Origin: AC-37 sp036382905
Lineage (GTDB): Bacteria > Actinomycetota > Thermoleophilia > Solirubrobacterales > Thermoleophilaceae
NCBI GenBank assembly: GCA_036382905.1
Contig: DASVPL010000133.1
Coordinates: 1-24,951 of the forward strand
Length of the DNA: 24,951 bases
Reading direction: 5' to 3'
The number at the start of each line of letters is the position of its first letter. Positions within the stretch are counted from its first letter, which is position 1. This document shows positions 7,300-14,764 of this stretch, piece after piece. The notes below the pieces were generated by a model. It was given only the letters and a program-made list of their open reading frames with translations, ran no database searches and was not told the origin of the DNA. The position numbers and the translations under genes were made by a program.

Positions 7300-7941
7300 T
7301 CAGCGGCTCGCTGCGGCCACCCGAGCCGGCGCGGTCGCGGCAGTGCCGTCCCTGGGCCGCACAACCGAGAGCGTGTTGCCGCACGTCGGGCAGTGGTCGT
7401 AGTCCGCCGACACCGGTTCGGGCTCCCCGGTGGTTTCGGGCAGCTGGCCCTGCTCGCGCGCCGCGATCGCCCGCCGCTCGCGCCGGATCTCCTCGCGCAG
7501 GCAGCGCACCGACAGGCGGTCGGTCTCGGCACGCGCCAGCCAGCGGTCCTGCTCCTCCTGCGGCAGCGCGGCCACCTCGGCGTGATGGCTCCACGACAGG
7601 CCCGGGTGGCGCCGGGACGGCTCGAAGCGAGAAGTCACGTACACCATGTTCATGAGCGTCTGCGCGTCGTAGCCGGTGATGCGCGACGCTCGCGAGTAGC
7701 GGTCGCCGTACCTCGTGTTCCCGTAGCTCAGCCAGTCGCCGATCCACCACCCGGCGCTACGCCCGATGACTCCGAGTCGCCGGCCGTGTTGAACCCACTC
7801 GGCGAACGGCACGTCTCCGTCGATCACGTACGCGGTGGGGGTGATCGACGCGGCGACGGTGAGTTCGCCGTTCTGCTTCTCAGTCGATCCGCAGAGCTGT
7901 GAAGTTACGTCTGAACCGGTAGCTGGATGCTCGCCGCTCAC
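7300..7941 (-). CDS. LmbU-family transcriptional regulator with C-terminal CxxC motif
   Basis: A 213-residue protein matching the LmbU family, known from regulators of lincomycin (LmbU), novobiocin (NovE) and hormaomycin (HmtD) clusters. The diagnostic core is at about residues 65-135: WWIGDWLSYGNTRYG, then a helical part with TSRFEPSRR and LSWSHHAEVAALP. After a charged helix, the C-terminus has CPTCG at 184-188. This looks like half of a zinc ribbon; no second CxxC is present. Start GTG 7941 has GAGGGG (7947-7952 on the plus strand) five bases upstream. It is the middle gene of a Crp/Fnr - LmbU - hotdog run. The target is unknown; it lies about 12.6 kb from the AfsA-containing locus, and a regulatory link is only a possibility. 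Confidence 0.85.
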   Translation of the reverse strand: MSGEHPATGSDVTSQLCGSTEKQNGELTVAASITPTAYVIDGDVPFAEWVQHGRRLGVIGRSAGWWIGDWLSYGNTRYGDRYSRASRITGYDAQTLMNMVYVTSRFEPSRRHPGLSWSHHAEVAALPQEEQDRWLARAETDRLSVRCLREEIRRERRAIAAREQGQLPETTGEPEPVSADYDHCPTCGNTLSVVRPRDGTAATAPARVAAASR

Positions 7942-7951
7942 TTATTCCCCT

Positions 7952-8034
7952 CGGTGGTTACACGTCGAAACCGGTTGATACCACCCGAATGTGGGATCGA
8001 CACAGCGGTGGTTTGTAGTCAACGTTGGTTACTA
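7952..8034 (+). repeat. Three GGTGGTT-like direct repeats before the LmbU gene
   Basis: CGGTGGTTACAC (7952-7963), CGGTGGTTTGTA (8006-8017) and CGTTGGTTACTA (8023-8034) lie in or next to the 77-bp gap between the Crp/Fnr-like stop and the LmbU start. The third includes the palindrome CAACGTTG (8020-8027). These could be binding sites for either neighbouring regulator. No test of this is possible from sequence alone. Confidence 0.3.
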
Positions 8035-8831
8035 ACCCGCGCGGCGTCCGGCCGCCAAACGCCGTGACCGTCGCGACCTGAGTCCGTGATGAGTGAGGCG
8101 GGCCGGGGGTTACAACGCGTCAGGAGCTCCAGGCCCTCGCTCGGATCGCGGCGCAGGAGCCAGGCACCGTCGGGCCGCCGCATCACCAGGCCGCCGTCGG
8201 ACAGCTGCCGGAGCGCGAGGCTCACCGTCGGGCGCTCGGCCCCGACCATCTTCCCCAGGGTGCGGTGAAGGAGGCGAAGCGGAAGCACCAGATGGTCCGG
8301 TCCGACCTTCCCCCAGCGGTCCGCAAGATGCCAGAAGAGTGCGAGCAGCCGCAAGTGCACCGCCGGCAGGTGACAGATAGCCGCCTGTGTGGTGAGCCGC
8401 CAGGAGCGCTGCTCCATCCGCTCGAGCAGCGCCATCATGACCGACGGCCAACGCGCGCACGCAAGATGGAAACTCTCGTCGAGCAGGGCGACGCGCGTCG
8501 GCTCGAGGACTGCGAGCTCGACGCCCATGGGCAGGAGCGTCTCCGCGTTCCGGCGCCGGTCCAGCGACGGTAGGACGTCGCCCGGTCCGATCAGCTCGGC
8601 GGAGGGGCAGCTCGCCAGCTCGACGTCCAGCAGGAGGAGCCCGTCCAAAACCAGCATGGTTGCGTCGGGCGGACGGTCGCGGCCGCTCGTGCTCGCCCAG
8701 TCCCAGGTGCCGGGCTCGAGCGTGACCGACAGCGCGGGCAGCGCCCTCCGCGCGGCCAGGAGCTCTGCGGGCGGAAGATCCCGCCCGAGGTCCGGATCAT
8801 GGTGGAGCAGTGAAACGGTCGATTCGATCAT
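8019..8831 (-). CDS. Crp/Fnr-family-like transcriptional regulator
   Basis: A 270-residue regulator. The N-terminal 120 residues have the spacing of a cyclic-nucleotide-binding beta roll, including LIGPGDVLP. The phosphate-binding cassette needed for cAMP (R-x-A-T and G-E) is not visible, so cAMP binding is doubtful. A long dimer helix follows, then a winged helix-turn-helix at about 190-240 with MVGAERPTVSLALRQLSDGGLV, the Crp-type recognition helix. No Fnr-type iron-sulfur cysteine cluster is seen. I chose ATG 8831 because AGGAGGGG (8843-8850) lies 11 bases upstream; the GTG at 8855 would put that site inside the gene. It heads the Crp - LmbU - hotdog run and is divergent from the ETF-quinone oxidoreductase. 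Target and signal unknown. Confidence 0.85.
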   Translation of the reverse strand: MIESTVSLLHHDPDLGRDLPPAELLAARRALPALSVTLEPGTWDWASTSGRDRPPDATMLVLDGLLLLDVELASCPSAELIGPGDVLPSLDRRRNAETLLPMGVELAVLEPTRVALLDESFHLACARWPSVMMALLERMEQRSWRLTTQAAICHLPAVHLRLLALFWHLADRWGKVGPDHLVLPLRLLHRTLGKMVGAERPTVSLALRQLSDGGLVMRRPDGAWLLRRDPSEGLELLTRCNPRPASLITDSGRDGHGVWRPDAARVSNQR

Positions 8832-8899
8832 CGCGCCGTGAGCCCCTCCTTTCACCGCGCGCCCCGCCGTTGGTTTCAGGACCTTGAGCGGTTAACTTA

Positions 8900-8911
8900 C
8901 CGTTATAACGG
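8900..8911. promoter_or_regulatory. Perfect 12-bp palindrome CCGTTATAACGG
   Basis: CCGTTATAACGG is its own reverse complement. It contains TATAAC on the plus strand (8904-8909) and GTTATA on the minus strand, so it can serve as a -10 core or an operator over one. A TTGAGC at 8884-8889 is too close (14 bp) for a standard -35. It sits 69 bp from the start of the Crp/Fnr-like gene. Confidence 0.4.
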
Positions 8912-8927
8912 CGCCCAAACGGGCGCC
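8910..8927. repeat. Hairpin GGCGCCC-AAAC-GGGCGCC
   Basis: A perfect seven-bp G/C stem with a four-base loop directly abuts the CCGTTATAACGG palindrome. There is no T-run on either strand, so it is not a standard terminator. It could be an operator or an RNA structure in a leader. Confidence 0.4.
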
Positions 8928-8946
8928 ACGTGGGGGGTGTTCGTAA

Positions 8947-8960
8947 CCCCTGATCAGGGG
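8947..8960. promoter_or_regulatory. Perfect 14-bp palindrome CCCCTGATCAGGGG
   Basis: CCCCTGATCAGGGG is fully self-complementary. It is a likely protein-binding site in the regulator/oxidoreductase divergent region. It does not match the Crp (TGTGA-N6-TCACA) or Fnr (TTGAT-N4-ATCAA) consensus well. Binding by the neighbouring Crp/Fnr-like protein is only a guess. Confidence 0.4.
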
Positions 8961-9303
8961 GGTGCGGTGCAACGCCCGTCCGGCGTCAACCTCGGATGGC
9001 TGTTCACGGTCCCCGCGAGCAGCTCTGAGGTCGACACGGCGACCCGAACGGAGAAGTTGTATGTGGTCTGTACTCATGCTTCCAGTGGGGTCATGCGCAC
9101 CGATGAAAACGCTTCAAGCACCTCGCCCACCGTTGGCCTGGCGAAGCGTGCGCGCGCTCCGCAAGATGAGCGTTCGCTCCTCGTGCCGGCGACGTGACCG
9201 GCGGCCCGTCGCGCGTGGCACGACCGGCGGTGGGAGGAGGATCCCTACCATTGTCGCGCGCGCCCCGGCGCCCTGATCTCGCTCCCGACCCGTTAACTGC
9301 GCA

Positions 9304-11040
9304 ATGACCTCCATGAACGGCAAGCCCGTCCCGCTCGACTTCCCACCGCCGGTCGACTCGCCGCGCGAGTTCGTCAAGACCTCGCTCGACGCCGAGGACG
9401 AGCGGATCGAGATCGGCGTAGTCATCGTCGGCGGCGGCACCGCGGGCCTCGCGTGCGCGAACCGTCTGCTCCAGCGTCTCGCCGACGACCCGCAGCTGAT
9501 GGAGAGCCTCGGCGAGGTGCCGGTGGCGGTCATCGAGAAGGCCAAGGTCTGCGGCGGCCACAGCCTGTCCGGGGCCCTGATGCGGCCGGGCCCGCTGCAG
9601 GAGCTGTTCCCGGACCTCGATCGCGAGGACTGGCGCAAGGAGGGATTCGCGTTCGGCGAGATCGAGAAGGAGTCGGTCTACGTCCTGCCCAACGGCAGGA
9701 CGAAGGTCCGGATCCCGGTCCCGCCGCCGCAGCGCAACCACGGCAACGAGGTCGTTTCGGTGTCCGCGATGTGCCGCTACATGCAGAAGCAGGCGGAGGA
9801 GGCGGGCGCCTACGTCCTCACGGAGACCTCGGCGCAGCAGCTGATCGTCGAGGACGGGGCGGTCAAGGGCGTCCGGTCGGGCGACAAGGGCCGCGGCAAG
9901 GACGGCGAGCCGCTCGGCAACTTCGAGCCCGGCACCGACATCGCCGCGCGCGCGACGGTGCTCGCGGAGGGCTGCTGGGGTCACCTCACCGGGGCCGCGA
10001 TCCGCCAGTTCGACCTCGCCGAGGGGCGTGAGCCGCAGGTGTGGGAGCTCGGCGTGAAGGAGGTCTGGAAGGTCCAGAAGCCGCTCGACCGCGTGATCCA
10101 CACGCTCGCCGGCTGGCCGCTGAAGATCCCGTCCAAGTACCACCAGATCGGTGGTTCGTGGATGTACCCGATGAAGGACGAGAAGACCGGCGACGACCTG
10201 GTCTCGATCGGGTTCATCGTGGACCTCGACTACGCCGACGCGACGACGTCGCCGCACGACATCCTCCAGCTGTTCAAGACGCACCCGCTCGTGCGCAATG
10301 TCCTCGACGGCGGCGAGCGTGTGTCGTGGGGCGCGAAGGCGATCCCCGCGGGCGGCTACTGGGCGATGCCGAAGCTGTCGATGCCGGGAGCGGTGATCGT
10401 CGGCGACGCTGCCGGCATGGTCAACCTCGCCGCGCTGAAGGGCGTCCACTACGCGATCCAGTCGGGCATCATCGCCGCCGACTCGATCTACGACTCGCTG
10501 AAGAAGGAGGCCGGCGACTTCGAGTCGTACGCGCACGCCGTCGAGGAATCGATCATCGGCAAGGACCTCTACGAGCAGCGCAACACGCGGCAGCCGTTCC
10601 AGATGGGCCTGCTGCGCGGAGGTCCGCTGGTCAACCTGATGATCGCCACGAAGGGCCGCTTTCCGGGCGGCCGCTGGCACCTGCACCGCAACGACGCGCA
10701 GCCGATGTTCATCGGCAACTCGAAGGACCGCTACCCGAAGCCGGACGGCAAGTACCTATTCGACAAGCTCTCGAGCGTGTTCATCACCGGCAACGCCACG
10801 CGCGACGACGCGCCGAACCACATCCGGGTGCAGAAGAAGGTGCCGCGCGAGATCGCCGAGACCTGGCAGTGGATGTGTCCCGCGGGCGTCTACGAGATCC
10901 CCGAGGACGCGCCCGAGGAGGGCGAGGTCGACGTGATCGTGAACTACACGAACTGCGTGCAGTGCGGCGCGATCACGGCCAAGGGCGGCCGGCTGACGTC
11001 GCCCGAGGGCGGCGACGGGCCGCTGTACCGAAACACCTAG
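9304..11040 (+). CDS. Electron transfer flavoprotein-quinone oxidoreductase (ETF-QO)
   Basis: A membrane-associated FAD enzyme that passes electrons from reduced ETF (from beta-oxidation and related dehydrogenases) to the quinone pool. The 578 residues match the family length. The FAD-binding GGGTAG lies at 43-48, the GGHSLSGA region follows, and GDAAGMVNLAALKGVHYA is the second FAD contact region. The C-terminal ferredoxin-like part has CPAGVYE (Cys525) and NCVQCGAI (Cys551, Cys554). In the usual C-x2-C-x2-C the third cysteine falls at 557, which is Ile here, so only three of four 4Fe-4S ligands are visible. ATG 9304 and ATG 9313 are both possible and neither has a Shine-Dalgarno. No ETF alpha/beta genes are nearby. 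Confidence 0.92.
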   Translation: MTSMNGKPVPLDFPPPVDSPREFVKTSLDAEDERIEIGVVIVGGGTAGLACANRLLQRLADDPQLMESLGEVPVAVIEKAKVCGGHSLSGALMRPGPLQELFPDLDREDWRKEGFAFGEIEKESVYVLPNGRTKVRIPVPPPQRNHGNEVVSVSAMCRYMQKQAEEAGAYVLTETSAQQLIVEDGAVKGVRSGDKGRGKDGEPLGNFEPGTDIAARATVLAEGCWGHLTGAAIRQFDLAEGREPQVWELGVKEVWKVQKPLDRVIHTLAGWPLKIPSKYHQIGGSWMYPMKDEKTGDDLVSIGFIVDLDYADATTSPHDILQLFKTHPLVRNVLDGGERVSWGAKAIPAGGYWAMPKLSMPGAVIVGDAAGMVNLAALKGVHYAIQSGIIAADSIYDSLKKEAGDFESYAHAVEESIIGKDLYEQRNTRQPFQMGLLRGGPLVNLMIATKGRFPGGRWHLHRNDAQPMFIGNSKDRYPKPDGKYLFDKLSSVFITGNATRDDAPNHIRVQKKVPREIAETWQWMCPAGVYEIPEDAPEEGEVDVIVNYTNCVQCGAITAKGGRLTSPEGGDGPLYRNT

Positions 11041-11074
11041 CCCGCGGCCCGGGGAGCCCTTCGTCCCGAGACTT

Positions 11075-11104
11075 CTGGAGCGCTCAGATCGGGTTATGCT
11101 CCAG
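11075..11104. repeat. Inverted repeat CTGGAGC...GCTCCAG before methyltransferase
   Basis: Perfect seven-bp arms at 11075-11081 and 11098-11104 flank 16 bp. A possible -10 (TATGCT, 11095-11100) overlaps the right arm. The element lies 57 bp before the methyltransferase start. It may be an operator over the promoter or a leader hairpin. Confidence 0.35.
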
Positions 11105-11160
11105 AGCTTCTCGCCATGCCTTAGCCGTGAAGATGGCGATGGCAGGTGAAGGGAGCAGCA

Positions 11161-12009
11161 GTGAGTCGACGATCCACGACCGAGCCGGTCGCGCGCACGC
11201 CGCGGATGCCGTACATGGATCAATTCCTGAGCGAGTTGACTCACGACGACGAGGAGACGCAGGCGCTCTTCGGCCGGCACATTCATTGGGGCTACTGGGC
11301 GGACCCGGACCGTGCGGACGGCTCCTACCAAGACTACGCCCGCGCGGCCGAGGCGATGTCCCGTCTGGTCTGCGACGCCGCGAAGGTTCGCGACGGCATG
11401 CGAGTGCTCGACTGCGGCTGTGGCGTGGGCGGCACGATCGCCGCCCTGAACGAGCGCTTCTCCGGAATGCACCTCGTCGGCCTGAACATCGACGCGCGCC
11501 AGCTCGAGATCGCCAGGCACAAGGTCAGGGCCGCTGCCGGCAATCACGTCGAGTTCGTCGAGGCCGACGCCTGCGCGCTGCCCTTCGAGATGGATTCCTT
11601 CGACGCCGTGCTCGCTGTCGAGTGCATCTTTCACTTCAAGAGCCGTAGGCGCTTCCTGCGCGAGGTGCATCGCGTCCTGGAGCGGGGAGGGCGCCTGGGG
11701 GTGTCCGACGTCGTCCCGCAGACGGCGGCGCTGCCGATCCTCGCTCCCCTGAACTGGTCCTTGCCGTTCTGGGGTGAGCGCAACCCGGTTCTGCAGACGC
11801 TGGCCACCTACCGAGCGTTGGCTCGGCGGTGCGGTTTCCGGTTGTCCTACAGCGAGGACGTCACACGGAACACCCTCCCCGCGTATGCCGTGATCAATAG
11901 TTATCTCGCCGGTGTTTCACCGGAGTTCGAGCGTCAAGGACGCCTCGTCGGGCGCGTCACTCGGCTCGGTTTCCTGCGTTACAAGATCCTGTCCTTCGAG
12001 AGTCGCTAG
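11161..12009 (+). CDS. Class I SAM-dependent methyltransferase
   Basis: A 282-residue small-molecule methyltransferase of the C/O/N-methyltransferase type seen in sterol, tocopherol, glycine-sarcosine and natural-product pathways. SAM-binding motif I is VLDCGCGVGG at 82-91; an acidic residue follows the second strand (LNID), and VEADACALPFEMDSFDAV covers motifs II/post-II. Upstream, HIHWGYW is typical of the gamma-tocopherol/RebM-like subgroup. The C-terminal part is helical and probably shapes the substrate pocket. Start chosen at GTG 11161, with AAGGGAG about six bases upstream; the earlier in-frame GTG at 11146 has no such site. The gene converges on the long minus-strand operon and its last 53 bp overlap the end of the phosphotransferase gene. 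The substrate is unknown. Confidence 0.88.
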   Translation: MSRRSTTEPVARTPRMPYMDQFLSELTHDDEETQALFGRHIHWGYWADPDRADGSYQDYARAAEAMSRLVCDAAKVRDGMRVLDCGCGVGGTIAALNERFSGMHLVGLNIDARQLEIARHKVRAAAGNHVEFVEADACALPFEMDSFDAVLAVECIFHFKSRRRFLREVHRVLERGGRLGVSDVVPQTAALPILAPLNWSLPFWGERNPVLQTLATYRALARRCGFRLSYSEDVTRNTLPAYAVINSYLAGVSPEFERQGRLVGRVTRLGFLRYKILSFESR

Positions 12010-14764
12010 CGCGCGCCGAGTCCTCTCGCGCGGCGGGGGCGCGACGTGCGCCGCAGATCGCCACGGTCCCGGCCCGCCCGTCGAGCTCGACCTCGACGCC
12101 GCCGGCGAGCAGCCGCATGGCGTCGCGCACTCCCACCACCGTCGGGATCCCCAGCTCGCGGCCGACGATCGCCGTGTGCGAGAGGACGTTGCCCTGCTCG
12201 GAGACGAGGCCTCCGGCGGGGACCATCAGGAAGACCCAGCCCGGATCGGTCGTCCGCGCGACGAGGATCTCTCCGTCGACGCGCAGGTCGGCGCGCGGCT
12301 CCTCGACCACCATCGCTCGCGCCCGCACGCGGCCGGGCGCGCAGCCGATGCCGGTGAGGCTCCCCTCGCCCTCCTCCGCCGGCGAGTCGTCCACGGCCGC
12401 GCTCGCGAGCGCGATCCCGCGCGTGCGCATGCGTGGCGGCAGGACCCTGCCCGCCGCCGCCTCCTGTTCCGCGCGGCGGAGCGCCGCTAGCGCCGCCAGG
12501 TCCTCCGTCACCGCGGCGCCGCGCACCGCGTCGCCCACCTCGTCCACGGTCAGCATGAACACGTCGCCGGCGCGCTCGAGCAGCCCCGCCTCCACGAAGC
12601 GCTCCCCCAGCGCGCGGTAGCAGTCGCGGAGCATCGCCACGATGCTCCCGCGCGTGAGCCGCATGCTCTCCCTGGCCTTCAACCCGAAGCGGGCGCGGGC
12701 GAGCACGAGCCTGAACAGCGCGCGGCGCAGCCAGCCCCGCCCCCGAAGGCGCCGGCGCACGTCCGCCTCGGCACGCCGCCGGATCTCCAGCTCGTGCCGC
12801 TCCATCCCGTCCACCGTCCGGCCCGCGCGGATCAGGTTGCGCAGGATCTCCACGACCGGCGCCGGGTCGTCGTGAAGGGTCTCGTTCTCCAGCTTGAGCT
12901 CTCCCAGCGTGCGGTGCCCGAAGCGCTCGACGTGCAGGCGGAGGCCGTCGCGTATGCCTGCAAGACGGGGCTCGCGCTCGAGCTCCGCGAGCACCTCCGG
13001 AGCGGATGCCGGCGATGCGAACAGGGCCGTGGCGGGCCCGTCCGCGGCTATGCGCTCCGCGAGGCTCACCAGCGAGCGCACGGGCTCGATGCTCTCCATT
13101 CCCGTCTCGCCGCAGAGCAGCTCGTTGCGCGTGGCGTCCGGATCGCCGAGGTCCCATGCCTCGATCATCGCGCCGAGCGCCCCGTAGAGCTGCTGCGTGA
13201 AGAAGTCGTTGATCGGGGCGGCCGACATCCTCCAGAACAGCTCGCGGTTGATGCGCTCGACGCGTGCGAGGAGCTCGTGTGCCTCCATGCTGTCGAGGGC
13301 GAGGTCGCGGTGCTCGGCCGCCAGCCGCGCATGGGTGGCGTGGAAATCGCGCACGCGCGAGCCGAGCCGGACGAACACCCCGAGCACTCGCGTCGCGACG
13401 CGCGCCTGAGCGGGCAACCAGCGCATCCGCTCGAGCACGGAGAGCCGCCGCTCCGAGGCCGGGTCGCTCGGCTCGAACCCCATCGCCCGCTCGAACGCGG
13501 GCACCGCTCGCTCGATCCCGGGGATGAGCAGGAACATCCGGTACCAGTTGGAGAGGTTGTAGAACATCTGCCCGGACAGGCGCCCGACGAGGTTCTCGTA
13601 GACGTCGCCGCTGCGCTCGACCTCGGCGCGCGGCAGCCCGAAGTCCTCCACGAGCCCGATCAGGTTGTGCTCGTACGTCTTCCTCATGAGCGAGAAGGTG
13701 AGCGGCGAGGTGACCCCGGGGAAGCTCTCGACGAGGTTGCGGTTGTCGAAGATCGTCTCCTCGCCCGCAGCCCCGGTGGTGATCGGCCGCGCCTGGAGCA
13801 GGCGCACCACGCCGCCGGGGTCGAGCGCCCACTCCACGTCCTGCGGCGCCCCCCGGCGCTCGGCCACGTGCAGCGCCAGGCGCGCCACCTCGCGCACCTG
13901 CTCGTCGATCAGCGCCGGACGGCGCGCCTCGTCGGCGTCCACGTCCTCGACCACCGTCCCGTGCCCGCTCGGATCACGAACGACGCGTGTCGACTTGACC
14001 GCGATCTCGCGCTCGACCGTCTCCGCCGTCCGGTCCAGCCTGAAGGTGTCGGTGGCGACCGTGCCCTCGACGACGCCCTCCCCGAGCCCCAGGCCGGCGA
14101 CCACCAGCATGCCGTCGCGGCCGGTGTCGATCGGGTCGGCGGTGAAGGCAACTCCGGACGCCACGCTCTCGATCATCCGCTGGACGATCACCGCCATCCG
14201 GGCGGTGTCGAGGCCCAGGCCGTGGGCGCGGCGGTAGAGCAGCGCACGATCGGTGAACGCGGAGGCGAAGCAGCGCAGAACCCGGTCGGCCACCTCCTCC
14301 GCGGAGACCCACAGGTAGGTGTCGAACTGGCCGGCGAACGAGTGCCGTGCGGAGTCCTCGCCCTGCGCGGAGGAACGCACCGAGAGGGCGCCCCCGGGAC
14401 CCGCGACCGCACGCGCCGCGACGGCCAGTCGCGCGGCATCGTCCTGCGGCAGCTCCGCGCCGGCGATCAGCTCGCGTGCCCTGGCGCCGGCGCTCGCGAG
14501 CCGCTCCGCGCTCTGCGGCGGCCGCTCGAGCTCGGCGACCAGCTCCTCGGCCAGGCGCGCGATCAGCTCGTCCCATACCGCGGTGGTCACGCACGCGAAC
14601 GGCGGCACGGGCGCGTCGAGCCGCTGGAGCGCCACGAGGCTCGCCGCCTTCGCGCCGATCCGATCGGCCCCGGCCCGCGCCGCCTCCTCGGGGCCGAGCA
14701 CGCGCGGCTCGAGTCGAGGCTCGGCAGTCGCGGACGCTGCACTCGCCGGCGCCGAACTGCTCAC
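11957..14764 (-). CDS. PEP-synthase/rifampicin-phosphotransferase-like enzyme
   Basis: A 935-residue dikinase-type phosphotransferase. The N-terminal third is a PPDK-type ATP-grasp domain with GGALSVRSSAQGEDSA, SFAGQFDTYLWV and ASGVAFTADPIDTGRDGM. The C-terminal domain is the swivelling phosphohistidine domain, with the acceptor His863 in VLSHTAIVGRELGIPTVVG. The long middle part (FDNRNLVESFPGVTSPLTF, YNLSNWYRMFLLIPG) replaces the PEP/pyruvate TIM-barrel domain, as in rifampicin phosphotransferase-like proteins. So it probably moves a phosphoryl group from ATP via His863 to a small-molecule acceptor rather than to pyruvate. GTG 14764 overlaps the UbiA-like stop (GTGA), and it is the last gene of a seven-gene coupled operon. 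Its 3' end overlaps the convergent methyltransferase gene by 53 bp. The acceptor is unknown. Confidence 0.85.
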   Translation of the reverse strand: MSSSAPASAASATAEPRLEPRVLGPEEAARAGADRIGAKAASLVALQRLDAPVPPFACVTTAVWDELIARLAEELVAELERPPQSAERLASAGARARELIAGAELPQDDAARLAVAARAVAGPGGALSVRSSAQGEDSARHSFAGQFDTYLWVSAEEVADRVLRCFASAFTDRALLYRRAHGLGLDTARMAVIVQRMIESVASGVAFTADPIDTGRDGMLVVAGLGLGEGVVEGTVATDTFRLDRTAETVEREIAVKSTRVVRDPSGHGTVVEDVDADEARRPALIDEQVREVARLALHVAERRGAPQDVEWALDPGGVVRLLQARPITTGAAGEETIFDNRNLVESFPGVTSPLTFSLMRKTYEHNLIGLVEDFGLPRAEVERSGDVYENLVGRLSGQMFYNLSNWYRMFLLIPGIERAVPAFERAMGFEPSDPASERRLSVLERMRWLPAQARVATRVLGVFVRLGSRVRDFHATHARLAAEHRDLALDSMEAHELLARVERINRELFWRMSAAPINDFFTQQLYGALGAMIEAWDLGDPDATRNELLCGETGMESIEPVRSLVSLAERIAADGPATALFASPASAPEVLAELEREPRLAGIRDGLRLHVERFGHRTLGELKLENETLHDDPAPVVEILRNLIRAGRTVDGMERHELEIRRRAEADVRRRLRGRGWLRRALFRLVLARARFGLKARESMRLTRGSIVAMLRDCYRALGERFVEAGLLERAGDVFMLTVDEVGDAVRGAAVTEDLAALAALRRAEQEAAAGRVLPPRMRTRGIALASAAVDDSPAEEGEGSLTGIGCAPGRVRARAMVVEEPRADLRVDGEILVARTTDPGWVFLMVPAGGLVSEQGNVLSHTAIVGRELGIPTVVGVRDAMRLLAGGVEVELDGRAGTVAICGARRAPAAREDSARASDSRRTGSCNAGNRAE

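Larger units (their letters stand above)
8832..9303. promoter_or_regulatory. 472-bp divergent intergenic region rich in palindromes
   Basis: It separates the Crp/Fnr-like gene (minus) from the ETF-quinone oxidoreductase gene (plus). The part nearest the regulator holds three dyads, listed separately. The remaining 340 bp (8962-9303) is less structured. I find no believable protein frame there: the open frames lack a ribosome site and coding bias. Confidence 0.5.

Noticed and set aside
8962..9276. Possible small protein in the gap before the ETF-quinone oxidoreductase
   Set aside because: It has no ribosome site, no coding bias and no motif; competing frames are equally open.
9091..10686. Long minus-strand open frame opposite the ETF-quinone oxidoreductase
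   Set aside because: It is antisense to a clearly recognised enzyme and shows no domain.
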